NCBI GenBank assembly: GCA_021648845.1
Contig: JAKJHY010000002.1
Coordinates: 310,001-374,000 of the forward strand
Direction of reading: 5' to 3'
DNA from: Mycobacterium sp. MBM
GTDB taxonomy: Bacteria > Actinomycetota > Actinomycetes > Mycobacteriales > Mycobacteriaceae
Length of the DNA: 64,000 bases
Made by a program: the position numbers and the translations under genes
In this document: positions 42,962 through 52,565 of the stretch, piece after piece
How positions within the stretch are numbered: the first letter of the stretch is position 1
Layout of the letters: the number at the start of each line of letters is the position of its first letter
The notes under the pieces: generated by a model
Databases searched by the model: none
Told to the model about the DNA's origin: nothing
Seen by the model: only the letters and a program-made list of their open reading frames with translations

Positions 42962-43732
42962 ATGTCGGATAGCGCCGCTGGGACGGATCTCACAGCACTA
43001 GGGCCGGTCTCCACCGTCGAGGAAAGCCGGTTGGAGCAGTACTACGCCTACCCCGAAAACCTGAGCAGCTGCTGGGTGCGGGCCAACTTCATCAGCAGCC
43101 TCGACGGCGCCGCGACCGCCGAGGGACGCTCGGGCGCGCTGGGCGGCGCCGGGGACCGGGCAATGTTCCTGCTGATGCGCGAACTCGCCGATGTGGTGGT
43201 GGTCGGGGCGGGCACCGTGCGCGTCGAAAGCTACTCCGGGGCCCAGCTCGGCATCCCCGAACGGCAACGCCGGTGCACGCGCGGACAGCAAGAGGTACCG
43301 CCGATCGCCATCGTCACCCGCTCCGCCGACCTCGACCACGACCTGCCCGTATTCACCCAGACCTCCGTCCCCCCGCTGCTGCTCACCGCCCGCGACACCG
43401 TCGCCGATGCCCGCGCCCGGTTCGCCGACCTGGCACAGGTGTACGACTGCTCGGGCACCGACACCGCCGGCGTCGATCTCGGTGCCGCCCTGCGCACCCT
43501 GACCGGCCTGGGCCTGACCCGGGTGCTCACCGAGGGTGGTCCCAGCCTGCTCGGCACTTTCATCGCCGACGGCCTACTCGACGAGCTGTGCCTGACCATC
43601 GCACCGACCGTGGTCGGCGGCGGGTCCAAACGGATCGCCGACGCGCACCATGAGCTGATCACCCGGCTGCGGCGCCGTCATGTGCTCACCGATGACGAGG
43701 GCTATCTGTACACGCGCTACAGCCGCGACTGA
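42962..43732 (+). CDS. ribD: RibD C-terminal-like pyrimidine reductase (Rv2671 type)
   Basis: A 256-residue reductase-only protein of the RibD_C/DHFR fold. WVRANFISSLDGAATAEGRS is the substrate region, DRAMFLLMRELADVVVVGAGTVRVE the NADPH core, and VLTEGGPSLLGTFIADGLLD the family signature. No deaminase domain is present. The M. tuberculosis homologue Rv2671 has dihydrofolate-reductase-like activity and its overexpression gives para-aminosalicylate resistance (established there). ATG 42962 was chosen; ATG 42953 would add three residues. Confidence 0.85.
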   Translation: MSDSAAGTDLTALGPVSTVEESRLEQYYAYPENLSSCWVRANFISSLDGAATAEGRSGALGGAGDRAMFLLMRELADVVVVGAGTVRVESYSGAQLGIPERQRRCTRGQQEVPPIAIVTRSADLDHDLPVFTQTSVPPLLLTARDTVADARARFADLAQVYDCSGTDTAGVDLGAALRTLTGLGLTRVLTEGGPSLLGTFIADGLLDELCLTIAPTVVGGGSKRIADAHHELITRLRRRHVLTDDEGYLYTRYSRD

Positions 43733-43763
43733 TCCGGCCTCGACGATCGCTACTGTGGTCGGC

Positions 43764-45326
43764 ATGCGTGTGGGGATTCTGCCGACGATCGCGCTGTCGT
43801 CGGTCGCGGTGCTGCTGACCTCGTGTGCCCCGCTGCTGGCCGCCAACCCGCGCTACGCCACCGATGACGGCGCCGGCCCGCAGGGCGCACCGACCACCAC
43901 CGCACAGGCCGACGGGCCGCCCTCGATCGAGGCCCCCAAGAACGACCTGGCCTGGCAGGACTGCACCTCCCGGGTGTTCGGCGACGCCGCAGTGCCGGCA
44001 CCGCCGGGAATCACCCTGGACTGCGCCAGCTACGCCGCCGACCTCGACCCGATCAAGGGGGCCGGTGGCAGCCCCCTCAACATCGGGGTGGTGCGGGCCA
44101 CCGCGGCGGACACCCCCGCCGACGCCGGGCCGATCGTGATGACCACCGGCACGGACCTGCCGTCGTCGGCGCAGCTGCCGGTGTGGCTGTCGCGCGCCGG
44201 CGCCGACATCCTCAAGAAGAACCCGATCGTCGCGGTCGACCGGCGCGGCACCGGAATGTCGGAGGCCATCGACTGCCGCGACCTGTTCGACCGGCAGGAG
44301 ATGATCGACCAAACCCAGTTCGAACCCGGTGACGACCCGGTGGCCAAGCTGAGCGCCGTCGTGCAGACCGCCACCACCACGTGCACCGACTCCATCGCCC
44401 CCGGCGACTCGGCCTACGACAACGCCCACGCCGCCGAGGACATCGAGCGGCTACGCAGCACCTGGGACGTCCCGACCATTGCCCTGATGGGCATCGGCAA
44501 CGGGGCTCAGGTCGCGTTGGCCTACGCCGGATCTCACCCCGACAAGGTGTCGCGGCTGGTGCTGGATTCTCCGCTGCCGCTGGCCATCGGCGCCGAGGCC
44601 GCCACCGAACAGAAGGTCAAGGGCCAGCAGGCCGCTCTCGACGCGTTCGCCGCGCAGTGCGCCGCCACCAACTGCCCGCTGGGGCCCGACCCCAAGGGTG
44701 CGGTCGACGCGCTGCTGACCGCCGCCCGCAACGGCAACGGGCCGGGCGGCGCGTCGGTGGCCGCGGTGACCGACGCGATCGTCACCGCGTTGGCTTTCCC
44801 GCGCGGGGACCGGGTCGGCGCCACCAATGCGCTGGCCGGTGCCATCGCCGCCGCCCGCGCCGGCGACACCACCGCCATGACCAACCTGATCACCCGGGCC
44901 GAGACCACCCGCCAGACCGACGGCCAGTTCGTCAACAGCTGCAGCGACGCGCTCAACCGGCCCACCCCGGACCGGGTCCGCGAACTCGTCGTCGCCTGGG
45001 ACCGGTCGTACCCGCAATTCGGCACCGTCGGCGCGCTGCGGATGGTGAACTGCCTGAGCTGGCCCAGCGGCAGCGCCCCCCAGGATCCGAAGGACCTCAA
45101 GATCCCGGTGATGCTGCTGGGCGTCCAAAACGACCCCATCGTCGGCAACGAGGGCGTCGCCGCGGTGGCCGCCACCGTCATCAACGCCGGTTCCAACAGC
45201 AAGCGGGTCATCTGGCAGGGCATCGGACACGGTGCCAGCATCTACTCGCCATGCGCGCTGCCGCCCGTCCTCGGCTACCTGGACAGCGGCAAGCTGCCCG
45301 AGACCGACACGTTCTGCCCCGCCTGA
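43764..45326 (+). CDS. Lipoprotein alpha/beta hydrolase-like protein lacking the nucleophile
   Basis: A 520-residue exported protein. Residues 1-21 form a signal peptide with lipobox LLTSC (Cys21). The fold matches TAP-like alpha/beta hydrolases (Rv2672 by position): VAVDRRGTGMSEAIDCRDLF, the elbow ALMGIGNGAQVALAYAGSHP, DPIVGNEG and GHGASIYSPC near the C-terminus. The elbow should be GxSxG but reads GIGNG, so the serine is missing, while the late Asp and His seem present. TACTGT (43751-43756) 7 nt before ATG 43764 suggests a leaderless start. It may bind peptides rather than cut them. Confidence 0.78.
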   Translation: MRVGILPTIALSSVAVLLTSCAPLLAANPRYATDDGAGPQGAPTTTAQADGPPSIEAPKNDLAWQDCTSRVFGDAAVPAPPGITLDCASYAADLDPIKGAGGSPLNIGVVRATAADTPADAGPIVMTTGTDLPSSAQLPVWLSRAGADILKKNPIVAVDRRGTGMSEAIDCRDLFDRQEMIDQTQFEPGDDPVAKLSAVVQTATTTCTDSIAPGDSAYDNAHAAEDIERLRSTWDVPTIALMGIGNGAQVALAYAGSHPDKVSRLVLDSPLPLAIGAEAATEQKVKGQQAALDAFAAQCAATNCPLGPDPKGAVDALLTAARNGNGPGGASVAAVTDAIVTALAFPRGDRVGATNALAGAIAAARAGDTTAMTNLITRAETTRQTDGQFVNSCSDALNRPTPDRVRELVVAWDRSYPQFGTVGALRMVNCLSWPSGSAPQDPKDLKIPVMLLGVQNDPIVGNEGVAAVAATVINAGSNSKRVIWQGIGHGASIYSPCALPPVLGYLDSGKLPETDTFCPA

Positions 45327-45361
45327 TCCGGCGGCGGGACGCTGCGGTGTACGGTGCGCAG

Positions 45362-46636
45362 GTGTCGTTCCTGCCTTCCGGTGTGCTGAACGCCTTCCGC
45401 CCCAGCACCACACCACCCAGCACCGCAACGATCCTGCGGTCGATCCTGTGGCCCATCGCCATCCTGTCGGTGATCCACCGCAGTTATGTGCTCGGCACCA
45501 ACGGTTACATCACCGATGATTTCGGCCCGGTCTACCGAGCCGTCGTCAATTTCAAATTGGGCTGGGACATCTACAACGAGAACTTCAACCACGTCGACCC
45601 GCACTACCTGTACCCGCCCGGCGGGACCCTGCTGTTGGCACCGTTCGGTTATCTACCGGTCGACGCCGCACGCTACTGGTACATCACCTTCAACGTCATC
45701 GCCTTCCTGATCGCGGCGTACCTGCTGCTGCGGATGTTCAACTACACGTTGAGTTCGGTGGCCGCACCGGCGCTGGTGCTGGCCATGTTCTGCACCGAAT
45801 CCGTCACCAACACCTTGGTTTTCACCAATATCAACGGCTGCATGTTGCTCGGCGCGGTGCTGTTCTTCCAGTTCCTGCTCAAGGGCGGGGTACGCGCGGA
45901 GCTGCTGGCCGGCGCGGCGATCGGGCTTACCTTGGTGGTCAAGCCGTCCCTGCTGCCGCTGCTGCTGCTACCGGTGCTCAATCGCCAGTTCTACACGTTG
46001 ATCACGGCGTTCGGGGTGCCGCTGGTGTTCAACGCCGCCGCCTGGCCGCTGGTGTCGGACCCGATGAATTTCGTGCACCGCACCGTGCCCTACATCCTGG
46101 AGACCCGCGACTACTTCAACTCCTCGATCCTGGGCAACGGCATCTACTACGGGCTGCCGATGTGGCTGATCCTGGCCCTTCGGATCGGATTCACCCTGCT
46201 GGCCGCGGGCAGCATGTATCTGCTCTACAAGTACTACCGCGAACGCGACCCGCTGTTCTGGCTGCTGACCTCGTCGGGCGTGCTGCTGACCGCCTCCTTC
46301 CTGGTGCTCTCGCTGGGCCAGGGCTACTACTCGACGATGCTGTTCCCGTTCCTGATGACGGTGGTGCTGCGCAACTCGGTGCTGCACAACTGGCCGGCCT
46401 GGCTGGCGGTGTACGGGTTCATGACGATGGACCGCTGGCTGCTCGGGCACTGGCCCACCACGGGACGGTTCCTGGAATACATGAAGATCACCTACGGCTG
46501 GTCGCTGCTGCTGGTGGTGGTGTTCTGCGTGCTGTACTTCCGCTACCTGGACGCCAAGGCCGAAGGCAGGCTGGACTCCGGTATCGATCCGCCGTGGATG
46601 ACGGATGAGCTTCGGCGCGCTAGCGTGAAATCATGA
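45362..46636 (+). CDS. aftC: Arabinofuranosyltransferase AftC (GT87)
   Basis: A 424-residue polytopic GT-C enzyme with ten or more hydrophobic segments. The loop YITDDFGPVYRAVVNFKLG holds the catalytic acidic pair; YLYPPGGTLLLAPFGYLPV and KPSLLPLLLLPVLN are typical. By sequence pattern and position it is the Rv2673 homologue, which adds alpha-1,3-arabinofuranose branches to arabinogalactan and lipoarabinomannan at the outer face of the membrane (established). GTG 45362 was chosen because TACGGT (45350-45355) lies 6 nt upstream. It overlaps msrB by 4 bp. Confidence 0.88.
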   Translation: MSFLPSGVLNAFRPSTTPPSTATILRSILWPIAILSVIHRSYVLGTNGYITDDFGPVYRAVVNFKLGWDIYNENFNHVDPHYLYPPGGTLLLAPFGYLPVDAARYWYITFNVIAFLIAAYLLLRMFNYTLSSVAAPALVLAMFCTESVTNTLVFTNINGCMLLGAVLFFQFLLKGGVRAELLAGAAIGLTLVVKPSLLPLLLLPVLNRQFYTLITAFGVPLVFNAAAWPLVSDPMNFVHRTVPYILETRDYFNSSILGNGIYYGLPMWLILALRIGFTLLAAGSMYLLYKYYRERDPLFWLLTSSGVLLTASFLVLSLGQGYYSTMLFPFLMTVVLRNSVLHNWPAWLAVYGFMTMDRWLLGHWPTTGRFLEYMKITYGWSLLLVVVFCVLYFRYLDAKAEGRLDSGIDPPWMTDELRRASVKS

Positions 46637-47061
46637 CAACCCCTGGTCCCAAACTCGAGCTGACCGACGACCAGTGGCGCGAGAAACTCAACCCCGCCGA
46701 ATTCGCGGTGCTGCGCCGGGCAGGCACGGAACGTCCCTTCACCGGGGAGTACACCGACACCAAGACCGCCGGGATCTACCAGTGCCGCGCCTGCGGCGCC
46801 GAACTGTTCCGTAGCACCGAGAAGTTCGAATCCCATTGCGGCTGGCCGTCTTTCTTCGACCCGGCCAACTCCGACGCGGTCATTCTCAAGCGCGACGATT
46901 CGCTGGGGATGACCCGTGTCGAGGTGATCTGCGCCAACTGCCACAGCCACCTCGGGCACGTCTTCGAGGGCGAGGGCTACCCGACCCCGACCGACCAGCG
47001 CTACTGCATCAACTCGATATCGTTGCGTCTGGTGCCAGCCGAGACGACTGCAGCAGAGTGA
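46633..47061 (+). CDS. msrB: Peptide-methionine (R)-S-oxide reductase MsrB
   Basis: A 142-residue repair enzyme reducing methionine-R-sulfoxide in proteins. The two zinc CxxC pairs are YQCRACGAELF and ICANCHSHLGHVF; the substrate pocket is SHCGWPSFFDP; the catalytic Cys lies in QRYCINSISLRL. The start overlaps aftC (ATGA), and TAGCGT (46621-46626) 6 nt upstream may also drive a leaderless message. Its last 53 bp overlap the convergent GGDEF/EAL gene. Confidence 0.95.
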   Translation: MTTPGPKLELTDDQWREKLNPAEFAVLRRAGTERPFTGEYTDTKTAGIYQCRACGAELFRSTEKFESHCGWPSFFDPANSDAVILKRDDSLGMTRVEVICANCHSHLGHVFEGEGYPTPTDQRYCINSISLRLVPAETTAAE

Positions 47062-49333
47062 GCATGGCCGCCGGCGTCAGCGGCGCGGCGTACAGATAGC
47101 CCTGCGCCACCTGGCAGCCGTAATCCTTTAACAGCGCCGCTGTTTCGGGATCCTCGACGCCCTCGGCCACCGTGTTCAGGCCCAGTTCGTTGGCCAGGTC
47201 GATGACCGCGCGCACGATCGCGGCAGCGCGCTTGTCCACCAGCATCGTGGTGACGAACCCGCGATCCAGTTTGAGTTCGTCGACATACAGCTCGCGTAGG
47301 TAGGACAGCGCCGAATAGCCGCTGCCGAAATCGTCGATCGCGACCCGCACACCCGACTTGCGGAGCTGCTGGATCACCGCACGGGCGCGTTCTGCGTTGC
47401 CCACCAGCAGATCCTCGGTGATCTCGATGGTCAGCGACTCGTGCGGCAGACCGCGCCGGCGCAACGCGCGGCTCACCGTCTCCGGGAGCGTGGGGTCACT
47501 CAGCGAGGGGGCGAACACGTTGACCGCGACCGGGACCAGCAGACCCAGATCGCGCCATTCGGCGATCTGGTCGAGTGCCTCGGCGAACACGAGTTCGGTG
47601 ATCGGCCGCATCAGCCCGTGATCGCGGACCAGTTGCAGGAACTGGTCGGGGGCCAGCAGGCCGCGGTCCGGGTGCGGCCAGCGCACCAGTGCCTCCACCC
47701 CGACGATGGCACCGTCGGTCAGCGCGAACTTCGGCTGGTAGGCCAGCGTGAGCTCCTGGTTGTCGATGGCGTTCCGAAGCTGCCCCAGCAACCGGTAGGC
47801 CACCGCGCTGTCATACGCCCTCGCCGAGGAGGGGCGGTCGCGTTCGGACGCGTCCGCCTCCGACATATCGGTCGTGCTGAAGATGTGCACACCGCCGGTT
47901 CGTGAGCGCTTGGCCGCGTACATCGCCATATCGGCCTGTTTCAGCAGCACCTCTGGTGGTGTTTCCGGGTCGTCGGCCGATGCCACCGCCAGCCCGGCGC
48001 TGGGGCGCAGCAACAGGTCATGGCCGTCGACGACGAAGGGTTCGTCGAACGCCCGCAGCACCTCGTGGGCCACCTCCCGCGAGACGCTCTCATCGCCCTC
48101 CATCAGCACGACGAACTCGTCACCGCCGATGCGTGCCACCGTGTCGCTGGACCTGGCCCGACCGAGAATGCGGGCGGCCACCTGCACCAGCAGTTGATCG
48201 CCTGCGGGATGTCCGAGGCCGTCGTTGACGAGCTTGAAGTCGTCGAGGTCCAACGACAGCACGGCCACCGACTGCGTCTTATCGCGTTGGTGCAGTGCCA
48301 ACGCGTGGTCGAGCCGGTCCTGGAAGAGTGCCCGATTGGCCAGTCCGGTCAGCGGGTCGCTCATGGCTTGCGCCGCCACCGCGGCCAGCAACCTGCGGTT
48401 CTCGGCCACCACGATGAACTGGCGCAGCATGACCAGCACGATCAGCAACACCGAGGTGAACAGCGCCGGCGGCATCCCGGGCGTCCTGCCGAATTGCAGC
48501 ACCGTCACGCCGATGGCCACCACGATCGGCAGGTACGGCAGCCACGTCGCCACCTGCGATACCGACTGATCCCGCTGGCGCGGCCGGCGCCGAACCACCG
48601 GGGTCAAGACCCCCAACGCCATCAGCAGCAGACCCAGCGCCCACCCCACACTGCTGTACGCGGTCAGCCTGAAATCGTTGTGCGCGTTCATGTAGACGAA
48701 AATTGCGTCGGCGACGGCCATCAACGCGATGCCGATGGTCAGCTTCGTCAGCGCCGGCCGGTATGCCGATCGCACCCGCCCGAGCAACAACATCGCGACG
48801 GTCAGTGCCAACAGGTCGGCGATCGGGTAGGCCAGGGCCAGCCCCACCGTGAAACGGCTCGCCCCGCCACCCTCGAACAACCCGCCCAGGACCGTCAACC
48901 AGCCGATCTGAAACAGCGCCGCGGTCAGGATGAACCCGTCCAGAATGAGCCGCGTGTAGGTGTAACCCGAGGCCCCGACCGGCGCGATGAGCAGCCCGAT
49001 GCACAGGCACAACGGCAACATCAGATATGCGATGTCGGCTACCGAGGGGAACGGCGATTGCTGCAGCCACCATTCGAAGTACACCCACAGCACCGAACCC
49101 ACGGTCCAGCCGGCCAACCCGATCGCGATGAACGACAACGCGATCCGCGCCCTGCCGCGAGATCGCCACGCGTTGAACCCGGCACAGCCGGTGGCGAACA
49201 GGGCCAGTACGACGAAAGCGATGTCCTCGAACGCGATGCGGAATTCCGGCGAGCCCCAGCCGCCCAGCAGCCAGACGCAGAAGGCCAAGGTAGCAACCGT
49301 AGCCACTGCCCCGATCCGACCCACGACGGGCAT
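47009..49333 (-). CDS. Membrane GGDEF-EAL cyclic-di-GMP protein
   Basis: A 774-residue protein. The first 310 or so residues contain about nine or ten hydrophobic helices with no known sensor motif. A GGDEF domain follows (SDPLTGLANRALFQDRLDHA; RIGGDEFVVLM intact; RSSD five residues before it is an inhibitory I-site). Then comes an EAL domain (GVEALVRWPHPDRGLL; ITEDLLVGN; AIDDFGSGYSALSYL; DELKLDRGFV). Both halves look catalytically competent for making and degrading c-di-GMP. It interrupts the msrB-hemQ neighbourhood remembered from M. tuberculosis. The stop lies inside msrB on the other strand. Confidence 0.9.
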   Translation of the reverse strand: MPVVGRIGAVATVATLAFCVWLLGGWGSPEFRIAFEDIAFVVLALFATGCAGFNAWRSRGRARIALSFIAIGLAGWTVGSVLWVYFEWWLQQSPFPSVADIAYLMLPLCLCIGLLIAPVGASGYTYTRLILDGFILTAALFQIGWLTVLGGLFEGGGASRFTVGLALAYPIADLLALTVAMLLLGRVRSAYRPALTKLTIGIALMAVADAIFVYMNAHNDFRLTAYSSVGWALGLLLMALGVLTPVVRRRPRQRDQSVSQVATWLPYLPIVVAIGVTVLQFGRTPGMPPALFTSVLLIVLVMLRQFIVVAENRRLLAAVAAQAMSDPLTGLANRALFQDRLDHALALHQRDKTQSVAVLSLDLDDFKLVNDGLGHPAGDQLLVQVAARILGRARSSDTVARIGGDEFVVLMEGDESVSREVAHEVLRAFDEPFVVDGHDLLLRPSAGLAVASADDPETPPEVLLKQADMAMYAAKRSRTGGVHIFSTTDMSEADASERDRPSSARAYDSAVAYRLLGQLRNAIDNQELTLAYQPKFALTDGAIVGVEALVRWPHPDRGLLAPDQFLQLVRDHGLMRPITELVFAEALDQIAEWRDLGLLVPVAVNVFAPSLSDPTLPETVSRALRRRGLPHESLTIEITEDLLVGNAERARAVIQQLRKSGVRVAIDDFGSGYSALSYLRELYVDELKLDRGFVTTMLVDKRAAAIVRAVIDLANELGLNTVAEGVEDPETAALLKDYGCQVAQGYLYAAPLTPAAMLTLLQSSRLAPDATISS

Positions 49334-49387
49334 TCCCGAACGCTAGCAAAGTTCGGTTGGCGCAGCCCCGGAACTCGGCGCGGTAAT

Positions 49388-50080
49388 TTACGGCAGCTTC
49401 GTCAGGAGGTGCTCGACCGTGACCCGCGGTCCGGTGAAGAACGGTGTTTCCTCGCGCACATGCCTGCGTGCGTCGGTGTAGCGCAGCTTCCACATCAGTT
49501 CGACGATGCGCCCCAGATCGGGACCTTCGAAGGCCAGGATCCACTCGTAGTCGCCGAGCGCGAAGGCCGGCACGGTGTTGGCCCGCACGTCCGGGTACTC
49601 CCGGCCCGCCATCCCGTGGTCGACGAGCATCTTGCGCCGCTCGTCCTCGGGCAGCAGGTACCACTCCAGCGAGCGCACGAACGGGTAGACGCAGATGTAG
49701 TCCCCCGGGTCCTCCCCGGCGATGAAGGCCGGGACGTGACTCTTGTTGAACTCGGCAGGGCGGTGCAGCGCCACCACGCTCCACACCGGCTCACTGGCCA
49801 GGCCCAGTGTGGTGCGCCGGAACGCCGAGTAGGTGGCCTGCAGGTCTTCCACCCGCTCGGCGTGCGTCCAGATCATGTAGTCGGCGTCGGCACGGAACCC
49901 GGTGACGTCATACAGACCGCGGACCACCACGCCGTTGTCCTCCTGCTGTTTGAGGAACGTCGCGGTCTCGTCGATCACGGCAGCCCGGTCCTCGTCCAGC
50001 GCCTCGGGTTGGACGGCGAAGACCGAGATCATCATGTACCGGGTCATCGAGTTGAGCTTGTCGTAATCGAGCTTGGCCAT
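49388..50080 (-). CDS. hemQ: Coproheme decarboxylase HemQ (ChdC)
   Basis: A 230-residue chlorite-dismutase-family protein. It performs the last step of the coproporphyrin-dependent heme pathway, decarboxylating coproheme to heme b with peroxide. [40 protein letters not shown] (holding the catalytic Tyr) and [20 protein letters not shown] (with the proximal-side region) are characteristic of actinobacterial HemQ. It lies 4 bp after hemY in the hemE-hemY-hemQ order, a typical actinobacterial heme operon. ATG 50080 is the start. Confidence 0.95.
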   Translation of the reverse strand: MAKLDYDKLNSMTRYMMISVFAVQPEALDEDRAAVIDETATFLKQQEDNGVVVRGLYDVTGFRADADYMIWTHAERVEDLQATYSAFRRTTLGLASEPVWSVVALHRPAEFNKSHVPAFIAGEDPGDYICVYPFVRSLEWYLLPEDERRKMLVDHGMAGREYPDVRANTVPAFALGDYEWILAFEGPDLGRIVELMWKLRYTDARRHVREETPFFTGPRVTVEHLLTKLP

Positions 50081-50084
50081 GGCC

Positions 50085-51440
50085 CTATCGTGCCACGCCG
50101 GAGGTCAGCAGTTTCGCGGCCGCCCTGGTGGCCGATCCCACACATGCCGGCACTCCGATACCGTCCAGATATCCGCCCGCGACCGCCAGCGTCGGCGGCA
50201 ATCCGGACCGCAGTTCGGCGACCAGATCGGCGTGGCCGGGACCGTACTGGGGCATCGCATCGATCCAGCGCTGCACCCGGTAGTCCACCGGGTCCGCGGC
50301 TACGGAGAACACGTTCTGCAGGTCCTCCAGCGACCAGTTCAGCAACTCGTCGTCGCCGACGCTACGGGCCACGTTGTCCCCGAAGCGGCCGTAGGACAGC
50401 CGCACCAGTTCCACGTTGCCGTGCCGCCCCCACTTGCGCGAAGTCAGGGTGATCGCCTTGGTGTGCAAGCGTTCTCCGGTGGCGACCAACACCCCGGATT
50501 GATCCGGTAGCGGTGTGCCGCCGGGCAGCGCCAACGCCACCAGCGCGGTCGAGGCCACCCCGATGCGGCGGGCCGCGGCAGCACTGCGCGGGGCGATCTG
50601 CTCGACGAGACGGACCAGCCGCGGCGCGGGCACCGCCAGCACCACCGCGTCGGCCGGCCAATGCCCGCCCTCGTCGTCGACGAGTTCCCAGCCGCCCCCC
50701 GAACGCGCCAGCCGGTCGACCCCGACCTGCGCCCAGCGCAGATCGGCGCGCCGGGCCAATTCGTCGACCAGCACCCGGTAGCCGCCGTCGAGGGCACCGA
50801 ACACCGGGCCGGGTTGGGGTGCGGGCAACGCCGCGCGGACCGCCTCGGTGAGGTTGCGGGCGCCACGATCGAGCGCAGCCGCCAACGCCGGCAGCGCCGA
50901 ACGCACCCCGATGGTGGCCGCCGACCCGGCGTACACACCGGTGAGCAGCGGTTCCACCGAGCGGGTGACCACCTGGGCCCCGAACCGGTCACCGACCAGG
51001 TCACCCACCGACGGGTCGGCGGACGGACGCCAGGTGAAGGGACGGCGAGGTTCCTCGGCGATCTGGGCGACCGTCGCGGCGTCGACGAGTCCGGCCACCG
51101 ATTCGGGCCGGGCCGGGATGCCCTGCAGCGTGCCGGCCGGCAACGGGTGCAGCCCGCCCTGGCTGTAGATCAGCGGCCGGGCACCGGCGCTGGCGATCTG
51201 CCGGCCGGACAGACCGAGTTCGCCCAGTAGCGCGATGACCTCGGGGCGGCGGGTGATGAACGCCTCGGCCCCGACATCCATCGACATCCCGCCGACCTGT
51301 TCGGTGCGCAGCACCCCGCCGAGCCGGTCGGCCGGATCGAACAGCGTGATCGACGCATCCGGACCGGCCGCGACCCGCAGCCGGTAGGCCGCGGTGAGGC
51401 CTGAGATACCGCCTCCGACAACGCAGTACGTGGGTGTCAC
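50085..51440 (-). CDS. hemY: Coproporphyrinogen III oxidase / protoporphyrinogen oxidase HemY
   Basis: A 451-residue FAD oxidase. It begins [20 protein letters not shown] (the N-terminal dinucleotide fold) and continues [20 protein letters not shown] and, near the end, [20 protein letters not shown], the classical HemY/CgoX pattern. In actinobacteria this enzyme oxidises coproporphyrinogen III to coproporphyrin III, the substrate of the ferrochelatase before HemQ. GTG 51440 overlaps the hemE stop by 4 bp (GTGA), so translation is coupled. Confidence 0.93.
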   Translation of the reverse strand: MTPTYCVVGGGISGLTAAYRLRVAAGPDASITLFDPADRLGGVLRTEQVGGMSMDVGAEAFITRRPEVIALLGELGLSGRQIASAGARPLIYSQGGLHPLPAGTLQGIPARPESVAGLVDAATVAQIAEEPRRPFTWRPSADPSVGDLVGDRFGAQVVTRSVEPLLTGVYAGSAATIGVRSALPALAAALDRGARNLTEAVRAALPAPQPGPVFGALDGGYRVLVDELARRADLRWAQVGVDRLARSGGGWELVDDEGGHWPADAVVLAVPAPRLVRLVEQIAPRSAAAARRIGVASTALVALALPGGTPLPDQSGVLVATGERLHTKAITLTSRKWGRHGNVELVRLSYGRFGDNVARSVGDDELLNWSLEDLQNVFSVAADPVDYRVQRWIDAMPQYGPGHADLVAELRSGLPPTLAVAGGYLDGIGVPACVGSATRAAAKLLTSGVAR

Positions 51441-52486
51441 AACGAATGCACCAGTGAGACGAGCTCGGTCACCACCCCGGGGTCGGTGCCCGGCAGCACC
51501 CCGTGGCCCAGGTTGAAGATGTGTCCGCCCGCGCCCGCGGCCACCGCGGCGCGACCGTCCTCGACGACCGCGCGGGCGGCACGCTCGACCACCGGCCAGC
51601 CCGCCAGCAACACCACCGGATCGAGGTTGCCCTGCAGTGCCGTCCCGGGCCGGACCCGCCCGGCGGCGGCTTCCAGTGAGGTCCGCCAGTCCACACCCAC
51701 CACGGTGGCCCCTGCGTCGCCCATCGCACCGAGCAGTTCGGCGGTGCCGACCCCGAAGTGCGTCATCGGCACGCCACGGGTCGCCAGCGTCGCGAAGATC
51801 CGCGCGCTGTGCGGCAACACGTGGCTGCGGTAGTCGGCCAGCGAGAGCGTCCCGGCCCACGAATCGAACAGCTGAATGGCGTCGACGCCGGCGTCGAGCT
51901 GGGCGGCCAGGAACTCGATGGTCAGATCGGTCAGCGCGGACATCAAGGCATGCCAGGTGTCGGGCTCGGCGAACATCATCGCCTTGGTCTTCTCGTGGTT
52001 GCGACTCGGACCGCCCTCCACCAGGTAGGACGCCAACGTGAACGGCGCCCCGGCGAACCCGATCAGCGGCACCTCGCCCAGCGCCGCCACCAGCAGCGCC
52101 ACCGCGTCGCTCACCGGCGCGACCTGTGCGCGCTCCAGCGGTTTCAAGGTGTCGACATCGGCGCGGGACCGGATCGGATGCTCGATCACCGGTCCGACGT
52201 CGGGCACGATGTCCAGCTCCACCCCGGCGGCCTTCAGCGGCACCACGATGTCGGAGAACAGGATTGCGGCGTCCACGCCGTGCCGACGGACCGGCTGCAG
52301 GGTGATCTCGCAAACCAGCTCCGCATCGAAGCAGGCCTCCAGCATCTTGTGGTTGGCACGCAGCGCCCGGTACTCGGGCAGGGAACGCCCGGCTTGGCGC
52401 ATGAACCACACCGGGGTGCGGCTCGGGGGGCGGCCGGCAGCGGCGGCGAGAAACGGCGACTCGGGCAGGTCACGACGGGTGTTCAT
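51437..52486 (-). CDS. hemE: Uroporphyrinogen decarboxylase HemE
   Basis: A 349-residue TIM-barrel enzyme converting uroporphyrinogen III to coproporphyrinogen [22 protein letters not shown] is signature 1, [19 protein letters not shown] follows, [20 protein letters not shown] is signature 2, and [15 protein letters not shown] is present. It is the first gene of the hemE-hemY-hemQ operon and divergent from the DUF3000 gene, with 79 bp between the starts. CATAGG 5 nt before the ATG on the minus strand may be a -10. Confidence 0.96.
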   Translation of the reverse strand: MNTRRDLPESPFLAAAAGRPPSRTPVWFMRQAGRSLPEYRALRANHKMLEACFDAELVCEITLQPVRRHGVDAAILFSDIVVPLKAAGVELDIVPDVGPVIEHPIRSRADVDTLKPLERAQVAPVSDAVALLVAALGEVPLIGFAGAPFTLASYLVEGGPSRNHEKTKAMMFAEPDTWHALMSALTDLTIEFLAAQLDAGVDAIQLFDSWAGTLSLADYRSHVLPHSARIFATLATRGVPMTHFGVGTAELLGAMGDAGATVVGVDWRTSLEAAAGRVRPGTALQGNLDPVVLLAGWPVVERAARAVVEDGRAAVAAGAGGHIFNLGHGVLPGTDPGVVTELVSLVHSL

Positions 52487-52565
52487 CGAGCCCTATGGTG
52501 CCATGTGCGGTGAGATCGGCGCGCCTGCGCACGGGTGAGACGAGATGGGTCTAGCGTCGGGGTCT

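Noticed and set aside
44381..45361. Long N-terminal extension of the aftC frame
   Set aside because: The extension overlaps the upstream hydrolase in another frame and is Arg/Gly-rich; a -10 hexamer places the real start at 45362.
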